Shown: piece by piece, positions 1 to 7,873 of the stretch | Position numbering within the stretch: the stretch's first letter is position 1 | Layout: each line of letters opens with the position of its first letter | Source of the DNA: an uncultured Lachnospiraceae bacterium | GTDB taxonomy: Bacteria > Bacillota > Clostridia > Lachnospirales > Lachnospiraceae | Reading direction: 5' to 3' | Length of the DNA: 54,215 nucleotides | NCBI GenBank assembly: GCA_902760415.1 | Contig: CACWGK010000006.1 | Span: forward strand, 1 to 54,215 | Program-made: the position numbers and the translations under genes | The notes under the pieces: generated by a model | What the model saw: only the letters and a program-made list of their open reading frames with translations | Told to the model about the DNA's origin: nothing | Databases searched by the model: none

Positions 1-2173
1 TAACAGCTTAGGAAATCTTATAGCACTTCCGCTTCAGGGGGGAGCTCTAAAGGATGGGAATAGTGCATTTGTTGATGAAAACTGGAATGCATATCCAGAT
101 CAATGGTCACAGGTTTATCGTGATGATATACGACTATCAATTGATGATATAAACCGATATATGGAGAAATGGCAGGCGGAGTTGGCTTCAAATAATCCAT
201 ATTCTGTTTTATCTGATAGTCAGGACAAAAGAGTGAAACCATGGAAGAAACACGACAACTTTGTTAAGGAAGATGTGGTTGGAATACTTCATATTACTCT
301 ATCGGATGGAATATATGTAGATACACTGAATATTGCTCCAAGACTGCAGAATCAGATAAGAAGTCTGGCTGCATTTGATAATCCAGAATATATAAAAAGG
401 CTTAGAATGCATAAGTCAAATTATTATCAGTTTCAGGCAGTGTATCTGGGAAAAGATATAGATGGATATATAAAGCTTCCTAGAGGATTATATGAAGAGA
501 TAATATCAGAATGTAAGAATTCGGATATTCCTTATGATTTAGTAGATGAAAGAGAAAAAGGTATTCCTATCAATGTAGCCTTTAATGGAGAATTAAAGGA
601 AGAACAGAAGGTAGCTGTGGAAAAACTACTTTCTTATTATAATGGTGTACTTAGTGCAACTACTGCATTTGGAAAGACGGTCGTATCTAGTTATATTATT
701 GCAAAAAAGAGAGTAAATACGCTGATAATTCTTCAAAGTAAAGATTTACTTGAACAGTGGGTAGAGTCTCTTCATAAGTTTCTGGTCATTGATGAGGAAC
801 CTCCGATATATAAAACGAAAACCGGACGCGAAAAGAGAAGAGATGACGTTATCGGTCGATTAGCTTCTGGAAAAGACGCATTAACTGGAATAATTGATGT
901 AGCAATGGTGGGTTCGTTATATGCTAAAGGGAACTACCATAAGATGCTAAATAAATATGGACTGATTATATACGATGAATGTCATCATGTGGCATCAAAT
1001 ACCGCTACGAATGTTATGCAGAAGGTCAATGCCAGATATGTATATGGTGTTACAGCTACACCTAAAAGAAGTGATAATCTTGATAAAGAGATATTTATGT
1101 TGATAGGTCCTATTAGACATTCTTATACAGCTATTGAAAGAAATCAGAGGTCAGGTATACCACACATTGTCATTCCAAGATACACAAGGACAGTTAGAAT
1201 AAATGAAGATAAAAATGATGTAAATGCTCTATATAAGCTTGTGAGCAACTCACCTGATAGAAATGATATGATAGTTTCTGATGTGAAAGAAGCAGTTAAA
1301 GATGGAAAAACACCTGTTATTCTTACGCGTTTTAAAGAACAGGCAAAGATGCTATATGATAGACTATCTGCAGAAGAAGAGAATGTTTTCCTAATGTATG
1401 GAGATAATACAGATAAAGAAAATACGGAAATTAGAAATAGATTAAAAACTGTCTCAGATAAAGAGAGGCTTATTCTTATTGCTACAGGCCAGAAGATAGG
1501 AGAAGGTTTTGATTTTCCGCGTTTGGATACGTTAATGTTAGCTGCACCGGTATCGTTTGATGGAAGACTAGAACAATATCTTGGAAGGCTTGGCAGGGAT
1601 TATCCTGGAAAAGAATCGGTGGTTGTTTACGACTATGTGGATTCTCATATAGGTATGTTTGAACGAATGTATTCAAAGCGTCTTCGAGCATACAAAGAGA
1701 TTGGATTCACTGTTGAAACAGATGTGGTACATAATAAACAAAGTGTTAATTCTATTTATACTTCTGATAATTACATAGACATCTTTGAACGTGATCTTGT
1801 TGAAGCAAATGAGAGAATTATTATATCCAGTCCTGATATAGAAATTAGGAAGATTGATAGACTACTCAGCATAATCAAGAAAAGACAAGAGATTGGAGTT
1901 AAGGTAACTGTAATAACAACAAATCCTGATGAGGTTAAGTTTGGAAAATCATTTTTCTTTTCAAGTATGATTACTACTTTGATTGCATCGGGAGTAGAAG
2001 TCGTAGAAAGAGATGAGGTAGAAGAACATTTTGCGGTGATAGATAGTAATATAGTATGGCACGGAGGGATGAATCTTCTTGGAAGAGATGATGCATGGGA
2101 TAATCTAATGCGAATCAAATCAGAAAAAGTAGCGTCTGAACTTTTAGAAATTGCGTTTAAACATCAGAAATAA
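1..2173 (+). CDS. TOTE-type primase-helicase, 3' part (5' end outside window)
   Basis: The reading frame is open from base 2, so the gene starts upstream; 723 residues are visible. The first ~50 residues (GNLIALPLQG, then FVDENWNAYPDQW) match the end of the archaeo-eukaryotic primase domain found in TOTE conflict proteins. An SF2 helicase follows. Counting from the internal Met at base 161, it has a Walker A variant ATTAFGKT (166-173), DECHH (272-276), TATP (298-301) and an arginine-finger motif QYLGRLGRD. The C-terminus has a phospholipase-D-like strand, HFAVID...WHGGMN, in which the Lys of a canonical HxK is Ala, so nuclease activity is doubtful. TOTE proteins are predicted anti-invader effectors. 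The family call rests on motif memory; helicase identity is certain. Confidence 0.8.
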   Translation, partial: NSLGNLIALPLQGGALKDGNSAFVDENWNAYPDQWSQVYRDDIRLSIDDINRYMEKWQAELASNNPYSVLSDSQDKRVKPWKKHDNFVKEDVVGILHITLSDGIYVDTLNIAPRLQNQIRSLAAFDNPEYIKRLRMHKSNYYQFQAVYLGKDIDGYIKLPRGLYEEIISECKNSDIPYDLVDEREKGIPINVAFNGELKEEQKVAVEKLLSYYNGVLSATTAFGKTVVSSYIIAKKRVNTLIILQSKDLLEQWVESLHKFLVIDEEPPIYKTKTGREKRRDDVIGRLASGKDALTGIIDVAMVGSLYAKGNYHKMLNKYGLIIYDECHHVASNTATNVMQKVNARYVYGVTATPKRSDNLDKEIFMLIGPIRHSYTAIERNQRSGIPHIVIPRYTRTVRINEDKNDVNALYKLVSNSPDRNDMIVSDVKEAVKDGKTPVILTRFKEQAKMLYDRLSAEEENVFLMYGDNTDKENTEIRNRLKTVSDKERLILIATGQKIGEGFDFPRLDTLMLAAPVSFDGRLEQYLGRLGRDYPGKESVVVYDYVDSHIGMFERMYSKRLRAYKEIGFTVETDVVHNKQSVNSIYTSDNYIDIFERDLVEANERIIISSPDIEIRKIDRLLSIIKKRQEIGVKVTVITTNPDEVKFGKSFFFSSMITTLIASGVEVVERDEVEEHFAVIDSNIVWHGGMNLLGRDDAWDNLMRIKSEKVASELLEIAFKHQK

Positions 2174-2212
2174 AGTGACTTTAACGCTTTCTTTTGAAAT
2201 AATAATAGGTGA

Positions 2213-2305
2213 GAAAATGTCATAGAAATTTCAGAGACATCAGTTCAAGAGCTACTTCCGTCATATAATATGGAATCATTTATAGAGGAGTATGATCCGG
2301 AATAA
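2213..2305 (+). pseudogene. Possible remnant of a C-terminal coding segment
   Basis: An open stretch with no ATG, GTG or TTG start begins after a TGA at 2210 and ends at TAA 2303. It encodes about 30 acidic residues finishing ESFIEEYDPE. It has protein-like composition but no start or ribosome binding site, so it is either the tail of a deleted gene or chance. It lies between the helicase and the promoter of the AbiF-like gene. Confidence 0.25.
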
Positions 2306-2311
2306 AAAAAG

Positions 2312-2340
2312 TTGATATCGTAACTTAAATATTTTATAAT
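2312..2340 (+). promoter_or_regulatory. Consensus SigA promoter for the AbiF leader
   Basis: TTGATA (2312-2317), 17-nt spacer, TATAAT (2335-2340). Transcription would begin near 2346-2348, just before the stem-loop at 2353-2390, so both the leader RNA and the downstream gene would be expressed from here. Confidence 0.8.
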
Positions 2341-2345
2341 ATGCC

Positions 2346-2395
2346 CAACAGAACCCAGCACGCCTCTCAACGATGCGTACCACGCTGGGTCTTAT
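2346..2395 (+). ncRNA. Structured leader resembling the AbiF-associated RNA
   Basis: ACCCAGC (2353-2359) pairs with GCTGGGT (2384-2390). Stacked on the 5' side, ACGC (2360-2363) pairs with GCGT (2375-2378), leaving a 5-nt 3' bulge (ACCAC) and an 11-nt loop. The pairing is seen directly. Abi_2/AbiF genes are known to carry a conserved structured RNA upstream, reported as an antitoxin-like partner of the HEPN protein. Identity with that RNA class is inferred from position and shape; a covariance-model search was not possible. Confidence 0.6.
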
Positions 2396-2413
2396 AATTT
2401 TATAGGGATAGAT

Positions 2414-3289
2414 ATGGAAGAATTGAAAACACACCAGCCTTCAATGACTATAGATGAACAGGTTGAAAACTTAAAAGGAAAGGGGCTTGTGATTTCCGAT
2501 GAAGAATATGCTAAGAAAGTATTGAGTGAAATATCATATTTTCGACTAATTAAAGCGTATAGTTTGGGATTAAAAGAGAAAAATGGATACTATCATAATG
2601 ATGTTTCATTTGAACAATTAGTAGAACTATACTATTTTAATGCTTCTTTTAGACAGATTACATTCAAGGAAATAGAAAAAATAGAAGTCGCTCTCAGATG
2701 TAGGATAAGCAACTTTATTGCTGATACATACGGTGTATTGGGATATTGTGATGAGAAAAATTTTAAAGATAAAGAATATCATGCTACATTTATAAATGAT
2801 GTTAAGGAAGAGATAAGCAGAAATTCGAGAGCGCCGTTTGTAAAGAATTTCAAAGAAAACTATGAGGGAGGACAACTTCCAATCTATGCTTTGGTGGAGA
2901 TTCTAAGCTTTGGAACGCTTTCTAAGTTTTATAAAAATATGAAAAATGCTGATAAAAAACAGATTGCTAGGAGTTTTGGAATTGGCTATACATATTTTGA
3001 AAGCTGGATTGAAAGCATTTCTTATGTAAGGAATATTTGTGCTCACTATGGAAGGATATATAATGCAAAGCTATCAAAAACACCTATGATGTATAAACAG
3101 TATTCTGAAGCTGGAATCGGAAACAATAGGATATTTGCGGTTTTACTTTGTATAAAGAGTATTTTAATATCGGATGAAAGCTGGAATCATTTTGTTGATA
3201 AATTGCAGAGTATGATTGATAAATCTAATTATGTGGATATTAGTACTATGGGATTTCCTGATGATTGGATAGATTATTTGAAAGTATAA
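2414..3289 (+). CDS. abiF: AbiF-like abortive infection HEPN protein (Abi_2 family)
   Basis: A 291-residue protein with the Abi_2 pattern. The N-terminal region has SYFRLIKAYS (41-50), a central helix carries EIEKIEVALR (86-95), and the HEPN RNase motif RNICAH lies at 206-211 (R206, N207, H211; R-X4-H). HEPN Abi proteins are RNases that block growth of infected cells, and this branch has been proposed as ancestral to Cas13. The start is set by AGGGA at 2404-2408 and ATG 2414. The gene stands alone behind its own promoter and RNA leader, next to the TOTE gene, which suggests a defence locus. Its length is normal for the family and the catalytic residues are intact, so it is probably functional. 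Confidence 0.88.
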   Translation: MEELKTHQPSMTIDEQVENLKGKGLVISDEEYAKKVLSEISYFRLIKAYSLGLKEKNGYYHNDVSFEQLVELYYFNASFRQITFKEIEKIEVALRCRISNFIADTYGVLGYCDEKNFKDKEYHATFINDVKEEISRNSRAPFVKNFKENYEGGQLPIYALVEILSFGTLSKFYKNMKNADKKQIARSFGIGYTYFESWIESISYVRNICAHYGRIYNAKLSKTPMMYKQYSEAGIGNNRIFAVLLCIKSILISDESWNHFVDKLQSMIDKSNYVDISTMGFPDDWIDYLKV

Positions 3290-3455
3290 ATATCATGAAA
3301 TGGTCTATTATAGTGTTAGATAATTGCTTATCGTAATACACATATAGTATACATTACCTCCAAGAACCCCGTATCTATGCCGAACACTGATTTGAAGCAA
3401 TGATAGCTCAAGGTGTTTGTACATAACAAACTGAATTGAATTTAAGATAAGATAT

Positions 3456-3496
3456 AAAGTCCTGTAAACCCAGTGTTTATGGGACTTTTCTTTTTT
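3456..3496 (+). terminator. Terminator-like hairpin, copy 1 of a repeated element
   Basis: Left arm 3456-3469 pairs with 3475-3488 (two G-T pairs) around a 5-nt loop, followed by TTTTC and a T-run. The 12-nt left-arm core AAGTCCTGTAAA is identical to the hairpin at 9961. It probably ends transcription from the AbiF-like gene. Confidence 0.7.
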
Positions 3497-3505
3497 GTAA
3501 GATAC

Positions 3506-3523
3506 TTGGGGACGAATCCCCAA
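3506..3523 (+). other. Small perfect hairpin TTGGGGA-CGAA-TCCCCAA
   Basis: A 7-bp perfect stem (3506-3512 with 3517-3523) with a CGAA tetraloop. It sits in about 46 nt that are present between the two parts of repeat copy 1 but absent from copy 2 (9961-10043). Otherwise I see no gene in 3290-3589. Confidence 0.5.
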
Positions 3524-3548
3524 ACCTTTGACTATAAAATGAAGATCT

Positions 3549-3583
3549 AACTGTAAAGGAAAAAGAATTATGGTATAGTAAAG
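3549..3583 (+). repeat. Dispersed ~36-bp repeat, copy 1
   Basis: An A-rich segment nearly identical to 10008-10043: AACTRTAAAGGAAAAA, then AATTATG and TATAGTAAAG. In both places it follows the AAGTCCTGTAAA hairpin and precedes a small gene. TATAGT could act as a -10 box. Confidence 0.6.
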
Positions 3584-3589
3584 AAATAA

Positions 3590-3841
3590 ATAAACATTTA
3601 TCACGATGATTATCCGGAAAAACAGTTTCTTTACAGATTGATTCTGGAGGAACCTGATCCCGAATACGCAATGCAGAACTATCGAAAGGGTCTCGAAATG
3701 ATCAATTCGGAAGAAACATATAATGCATTTCTTAATTCCGGATTTAATATAATACTTCGAGATGAAAACAGAATAATAGATGAAACAGTTGCTTTGGCTG
3801 AAGAAGCATTTGGATTGTGTGTTTCATTGAAGAAAGATTAG
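3590..3841 (+). pseudogene. Unrecognised small open frame, probably a 3' gene fragment
   Basis: Open from just after TAA 3587 to TAG 3839. The only conventional start is TTG at 3638 (67 residues), preceded by no good ribosome binding site, whereas clearly protein-like codons (HDDYPEKQFLYRL) already occur upstream of it. The sequence is acidic and helical, ending EEAFGLCVSLKKD. It looks like the C-terminus of a protein whose 5' part was lost when the repeat at 3456-3583 was placed next to it. I do not recognise the family. It ends 23 nt before the AraC-type gene. Confidence 0.4.
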
Positions 3842-3864
3842 ATAATATCGGATATTTAAGAGCT

Positions 3865-4467
3865 ATGGATAAACTCGAATTTATAGAAGACAAGTCAACA
3901 GGTATTGAAATAGTGAGTATGGAGCATGTGAAAATATCTTATCCGCGTCATACTCATATAGATCATTATGTCTTCGGGATAATTACAGAAGGCGTAGTAT
4001 CAATTGGTATCGGATCGGAGGATTTTGAATGTCATGAAGGGGAATACTTTACTGTGGCACCTGACATTGTCCATTCCATAAATCCTGTAACTGAGTATTA
4101 TTCAATGATTACAACATGCCTGCCGGTGGATGGAGATATAAGCGGTGAGCTTGATATTATTAAGAACGAGATAATAGGTAATCCGGAGCTGGAGATAAGT
4201 ATTGAGGAAATGTCTAAGAAGGTAAACATTTCTTCTTATCATATGATTAGAAAATTTGCTTCGGAAAATGGGCTTACTCCGCATAAGTTCCAGATGCAAT
4301 GCCGGGTTCGGAAAGCTCAGGAACTTTTACGAGATGGTTATAAAGTTATAGATGTGGCGCATATGGTCGGCTTCTGTGATCAAAGCCATTTGGACAGGGT
4401 GTTCAAGAAGCAGGTTGGAATATCACCGGAACAGTATATAAACTCCGCAATTTTATCCAAGTCATAA
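3865..4467 (+). CDS. AraC-family regulator with N-terminal cupin
   Basis: 200 residues. The N-terminal half is a cupin-like sensor (PRHTHIDHY, then HEGEYFTVAPDIVHSINP). The C-terminal half has both AraC helix-turn-helix units: SIEEMSKKVNISSYHMIRKF, then VIDVAHMVGFCDQSHLDRVF with the family ending VGISPEQY. This is shorter than the usual ~280 residues because the linker is reduced. I prefer ATG 3865 over a frame-extending start at 3817, because the region before it overlaps the preceding fragment. A cupin gene follows at 4517, and the two may form a small sensor/target pair. The inducer is unknown. Confidence 0.85.
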   Translation: MDKLEFIEDKSTGIEIVSMEHVKISYPRHTHIDHYVFGIITEGVVSIGIGSEDFECHEGEYFTVAPDIVHSINPVTEYYSMITTCLPVDGDISGELDIIKNEIIGNPELEISIEEMSKKVNISSYHMIRKFASENGLTPHKFQMQCRVRKAQELLRDGYKVIDVAHMVGFCDQSHLDRVFKKQVGISPEQYINSAILSKS

Positions 4468-4516
4468 CATGATATTTTTATTATGATCATTTCATCAAAA
4501 AAGAGAGGTGATCATT

Positions 4517-4906
4517 ATGGAAAACAGATTATTTGAAGCATTTAATCAGGGAAGATTTTTAGTTCCAGGGAGGACCGTGGATTTTGGCAATATCCCATGG
4601 TCTAAGCATCCTACATTTGAGGGAGTAGAGTTAAAGCATATTTTAACATCCGCGGAAACCGGTGGTGCATATAGTTATCATCTTGTAAGAATAGCTCCGG
4701 GGAAGAGCATATTGGATCATATACACGATCCTCAGCTCGAAACTCATGAGGTTATTGCGGGAAGCGGATACGCTCTGAACGACGGAGCAAAGATTCAATA
4801 TGAGCCGGGAGTAATATCCGTTATGCTTGCTAAAGTTCATCATGAAGTGCATGCAGGAGATGAAGGGCTCTATCTGTTTGCCAAGTTTATGCCGGCGCTT
4901 TGTTAG
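4517..4906 (+). CDS. Small cupin-domain protein
   Basis: 129 residues forming a single cupin barrel. Metal-binding positions are visible in ILDHIHDPQLETHEVIAG (His, His, Glu, His pattern), with a later His pair in LAKVHHEVHAGDEGLY. The start is ATG 4517, since AGAGGTG at 4503-4509 is a good ribosome binding site; an upstream in-frame GTG is part of that site. Cupins of this size are binding or isomerase-type proteins of varied function, so no substrate can be given. It lies 49 nt after the AraC-type regulator and is followed by a terminator, so the two probably form one unit. Confidence 0.8.
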   Translation: MENRLFEAFNQGRFLVPGRTVDFGNIPWSKHPTFEGVELKHILTSAETGGAYSYHLVRIAPGKSILDHIHDPQLETHEVIAGSGYALNDGAKIQYEPGVISVMLAKVHHEVHAGDEGLYLFAKFMPALC

Positions 4907-4934
4907 GTTATTAATTCAAAATGGTTGATTAACG

Positions 4935-4962
4935 GAGAGCTGGTTTATGCCTGCTCTCTTTT
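4935..4962 (+). terminator. Intrinsic terminator after the cupin gene
   Basis: GAGAGC (4935-4940) pairs with GCTCTC (4953-4958), followed by a short T-rich tail. Moderate strength. Confidence 0.6.
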
Positions 4963-5025
4963 ATAATGGATTATATTTGGATTCAGTTTTGTATATATGA
5001 TATTATAAGAGGAACATTCGCAGTG

Positions 5026-5061
5026 CCTGTATAACTTAAGTAGCAGAAATGCTACTACAGG
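5026..5061 (+). other. Two-tier hairpin upstream of the XRE regulator
   Basis: AGTAGCA (5039-5045) pairs with TGCTACT (5050-5056) around GAAA, and CCTGTA (5026-5031) can pair with TACAGG (5056-5061). There is no T-run, so it is more likely a leader structure or operator dyad than a terminator. It lies 40-50 nt before the ribosome binding site of the gene at 5115. Confidence 0.4.
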
Positions 5062-5114
5062 TTAATGTTATGAACCGGAATAATCTTGTATGATAATTTC
5101 GGAGGTGATGAAAA

Positions 5115-5786
5115 ATGGTATTTTCCGAAAAATTACAAATACTAAGAAAGAATAAGGGCTTAACTCAGGAGGAGTTAGCCGAGAAATTAGGCGTTTCCAG
5201 ACAGGCTGTTGCGAAGTGGGAATCATCGCTAGTTTATCCGGACATTTACAATCTTATCCAGATAAGTAATCTGATGAATGTCAGTGTAGATTATCTGGTG
5301 AAAGATCAGGATTGTGCGGTTAATATTTCTGCGGAAGAACAGACTGATATCGATGAACTGATAGAGTTTAGGCTGAAGGCAAATGTAAATACCTATGCCG
5401 GATTTATGAATGAAGTGGATGCTACAAGACCTGCATCCCATGACTTCAGATACGAAGACGGTGATTACATGTATCATGATACCTATGTGGGCGGCGAAGA
5501 GTTTGCCGGAGAAGAAGCTGTCTGGAAGAATGATGTCACTGTTTGGGCTATGAACTATATCGGCAGAGTTTTGGATGACAGATTCAGCGGAGATTTCTTA
5601 AAGGAAGCTCTGCGTGCGGCAGATAAGAAGATGCCTTACAGAGGTCCTGAAATCTATCAGTCCGGTGAATATACATACAGGTGTAAGGTGACAGGAGATT
5701 TTACTTGGTTCCAGGGATTTGAAGAAATATACATGAATGATGTTAAAGTATATGAATGTGTATTTCATGGAGGAAAGATAAGATAA
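5115..5786 (+). CDS. XRE-type regulator with C-terminal DUF5680 domain
   Basis: 223 residues. An N-terminal helix-turn-helix spans residues ~5-63 (LTQEELAEKLGVSRQAVAKW, then PDIYNLIQISNLMNVSVDYL). After a linker, residues ~80-222 form an aromatic-rich domain with DFRYEDGDYMYHDTYVGGE and a C-terminal YMNDVKVYECVFHGG, which is the DUF5680 arrangement often fused to this DNA-binding domain. DUF5680 is thought to bind an unknown ligand. The start is set by GGAGGTG at 5101-5107. It is likely autoregulatory; the dyad at 5026-5061 is a candidate site. The target is unknown. Confidence 0.87.
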   Translation: MVFSEKLQILRKNKGLTQEELAEKLGVSRQAVAKWESSLVYPDIYNLIQISNLMNVSVDYLVKDQDCAVNISAEEQTDIDELIEFRLKANVNTYAGFMNEVDATRPASHDFRYEDGDYMYHDTYVGGEEFAGEEAVWKNDVTVWAMNYIGRVLDDRFSGDFLKEALRAADKKMPYRGPEIYQSGEYTYRCKVTGDFTWFQGFEEIYMNDVKVYECVFHGGKIR

Positions 5787-5813
5787 TATCGGATATGGGG
5801 GTAATGTTTTTAT

Positions 5814-5852
5814 TCTCGAGTTTATATATAATAAAAGATGAGGTTGATAAAA
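5814..5852 (+). repeat. 39-bp dispersed repeat, copy 1
   Basis: Begins TCTCGAGTTTATATATAATA and ends GATGAGGTTGATAAAA. It matches 9091-9129 at about 34 of 39 positions. Both copies lie 55-140 nt upstream of a GNAT gene and contain an A/T-rich -10-like core, so this may be a mobile or copied promoter segment. Confidence 0.55.
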
Positions 5853-5952
5853 ATGGAACAATAAGATAATTTCATATTGTAGAAGACCTTATCACAAAGG
5901 CGTTTATTAAATCAGCAAGGGCGTTTGGAAGCTGAACTAAGGGAAAATTGGT

Positions 5953-6390
5953 ATGAAGTATAGAGTAGTAAATGAAAATGATATTCCGGCTCTGGCAGAA
6001 GCTATGTCCAGCTCATATGCAGAAGAGCCATGGAATGAAAAATGGAAAAGTGATAGAGCCGAGAGACGAATTAGATCAATTCTGGTTGGCTTTGAGTCAT
6101 TGGGAGTGGCTGCATTTGAAGACGATAAGCTAATAGGTGCAGCTCTTGGCTTTGTGGATCCTTATGCAGATGAAGACTTCTTTTTTATATCAGAACTTTT
6201 TGTTATTCCTGAGTGGAAGAGGCATGGAATTGGAAAACAACTTCTTGCAGAAATTGAAATTAATCTGAAGGAGAAGGGAGTCAGTGTAGTGGAGCTGATA
6301 TCCATCAAAGAGAACTGGGAGTTCTATGCTAAATGTGGGATTTTTAACGATGAGGGTGTAACAGTTCTTGGAAAGCAGATAGAGGTATAA
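5953..6390 (+). CDS. GNAT-family N-acetyltransferase
   Basis: 145 residues. The acetyl-CoA loop is VIPEWKRHGIGKQLL (R/QxxGxG/A pattern), preceded by the beta-4 strand FFFISELFV. The N-terminus (EEPWNEKW) and overall length resemble aminoglycoside 6'-N-acetyltransferase-like GNATs, but the substrate cannot be assigned and ordinary small-molecule acetylation is equally possible. The start is ATG 5953, preceded by AAGGGAAA. It stands alone, 166 nt after the XRE/DUF5680 gene, with repeat copy 1 in its upstream region. Confidence 0.82.
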   Translation: MKYRVVNENDIPALAEAMSSSYAEEPWNEKWKSDRAERRIRSILVGFESLGVAAFEDDKLIGAALGFVDPYADEDFFFISELFVIPEWKRHGIGKQLLAEIEINLKEKGVSVVELISIKENWEFYAKCGIFNDEGVTVLGKQIEV

Positions 6391-6537
6391 AGCATGAAGG
6401 TTAAATTTTTTGTATTGTTTGGCTTTGTAAACGAATCGTAGAATGCCCGTGAAATGGCGGTTTTAGGCCGGTAAACGATACGTCGGTTGCTTTTTCTATT
6501 GAATGATCATAGGATGGCAATTGAAGGAGGTGAAAAA

Positions 6538-7095
6538 ATGGATGCAGAAAAATTTGGTCACTTTGTAGCGGATAGAAGAAAAAAACTTAATATGACTCAG
6601 AAAGATTTAGCTGCAAAAATACAGGTGACAGATAAGGCAGTCAGTAAATGGGAAAGAGGTTTAGGATTCCCGGACATAAATACAATAGAAGTTTTAGCTG
6701 ATGCTTTAGAGGTATCCATTACAGAACTTATGAAGTCAGAAACAACAAATGCGAACACGGTTGCAGAGGAAACGGTAGATAACGTTATTCAAATCGCCAA
6801 AACAGATATTGAGGAAAGACACAAAATAATTATTTACACCTTTGCGGGAACCACTTTATTAATTTCGATTTTGGAAATACTGCTCGGTATGAATTGGAAT
6901 GCTGAAAAGCTACAGATGCAAGTCGATATTCCTTGGGTAGCCATTATTCCAGGACTGTTACTCATCATATACGGCATTATCTGTAAGATAAAGGGTAAAA
7001 AAACTTTTGGAGCAGCTGCTATCGGAGTATGTCTGCTATTGATACCTGTTATACTTATCGGAGGTGCATTTCTGATTCTGGGCATATTGAAATAA
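6538..7095 (+). CDS. XRE-type regulator with three membrane segments
   Basis: 185 residues. The N-terminal helix-turn-helix spans residues ~5-60 (NMTQKDLAAKIQVTDKAVSK, then GLGFPDINTIEVLADALEVS). The C-terminal half carries three hydrophobic segments around IIYTFAGTTLLISILEILLG, WVAIIPGLLLIIYGIICKI and AAAIGVCLLLIPVILIGGAF. It is therefore a membrane-tethered DNA-binding protein, a common Firmicutes architecture whose signal is unknown. GGAGGTG immediately upstream fixes ATG 6538 over a start 51 nt earlier. A strong terminator follows, so the gene is monocistronic. Confidence 0.88.
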   Translation: MDAEKFGHFVADRRKKLNMTQKDLAAKIQVTDKAVSKWERGLGFPDINTIEVLADALEVSITELMKSETTNANTVAEETVDNVIQIAKTDIEERHKIIIYTFAGTTLLISILEILLGMNWNAEKLQMQVDIPWVAIIPGLLLIIYGIICKIKGKKTFGAAAIGVCLLLIPVILIGGAFLILGILK

Positions 7096-7105
7096 CTACA
7101 ACATA

Positions 7106-7140
7106 AACTCGTATTCATTTTATTATGGATGCGAGTTTTT
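7106..7140 (+). terminator. Strong intrinsic terminator
   Basis: AACTCGTATTCA (7106-7117) pairs over 12 bp (two G-T pairs) with TGGATGCGAGTT (7126-7137), followed by eight T residues. Confidence 0.9.
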
Positions 7141-7247
7141 TTTATTTTTACTATAAGTGAAATGACATATGATTTTCTATATGTTACACTCAATTTTAAG
7201 TATGCTTATAGTATAAAAGATTAGTAGGAGGGAACACGAAATTATAT

Positions 7248-7343
7248 ATGAATAATAGACTCAAAAATGTTGCAATAGTAAGCCTTTCAAGTGGTTTGTT
7301 GGGAGAAGATTTTATAAAGCAGGTGATCAGATTTAATAGCTAG
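7248..7343 (+). pseudogene. 5' remnant of an S66 LD-carboxypeptidase-like gene
   Basis: A 31-residue frame (MNNRLKNVAIVSLSSGLLGE and 11 more residues). VAIVSLSSGLLGEDFIK is the N-terminal strand and oxyanion region of S66 peptidases (LD-carboxypeptidase/MccF type, normally ~300 residues). The match stops after FIK, where the family continues into its conserved HELEIGLKRL-like helix; the frame here reads into unrelated codons and TAG. GGAGGG lies 15 nt upstream. This is a deletion remnant, not a functional peptidase. Confidence 0.6.
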
Positions 7344-7378
7344 GGTAAGGATAATCTTTTCGCAAAGGGAGAAATAGG

Positions 7379-7873
7379 ATGAAAGAATATAATTGTGGAT
7401 TTACCAATGACAATAAATGGTTTAGGTATCGTGCAGCTGCAATCATCGTTGAGGACGGATGTGTGCTTTTTGCGGGAAATGCTATAGAAGATTATTACTA
7501 CTCTATAGGCGGCGCTGTGCACATGGGAGAAACAGCTGAAGAGGCTGTAAAAAGAGAAGTATATGAAGAAACAGGTGTTGAGTATGAAATTGATCATCTG
7601 GCTGTAATTCATGAAAACTTCTTTAATGAAAACCAAGGGGCGTTAAAGGGGATGGATTGTCATGAGATAGCACTGTATTTCCTGATGAAACCAAGAGGAA
7701 CAAAAGAACTTCATAGTGAAAGCTATACTCAGGGAGTAAAGGAAAATATGTATTGGCTTCCGATTGCTGAGCTGGACAAATATAAAGCTTTTCCGACTTT
7801 TACGAAGGACTATCTTCAGAACGAACATAGTGGTGTAGAGCATATTATAACTGATGAAAGAGAGGAAAAATAG
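7379..7873 (+). CDS. Nudix hydrolase
   Basis: 164 residues with a complete Nudix box at about residues 41-63: GAVHMGETAEEAVKREVYEE then TGV, matching GX5EX7REUXEEXGU. The metal-binding Glu residues are all present. The start is ATG 7379 after GGGAGAAATAGG. Its TAG stop at 7871-7873 directly abuts the TTG start of the methyltransferase, so the two are translationally coupled. Members act on nucleoside diphosphates linked to diverse groups. The partner methyltransferase hints at a modified-nucleotide or small-molecule pathway, but no substrate is visible. Confidence 0.88.
   Translation: MKEYNCGFTNDNKWFRYRAAAIIVEDGCVLFAGNAIEDYYYSIGGAVHMGETAEEAVKREVYEETGVEYEIDHLAVIHENFFNENQGALKGMDCHEIALYFLMKPRGTKELHSESYTQGVKENMYWLPIAELDKYKAFPTFTKDYLQNEHSGVEHIITDEREEK

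Noticed and set aside
3308..3671. Minus-strand frames of 64-98 codons in the gap after the AbiF-like gene
   Set aside because: They cross the terminator hairpin and the dispersed repeat, lack ribosome binding sites and have random-like composition.
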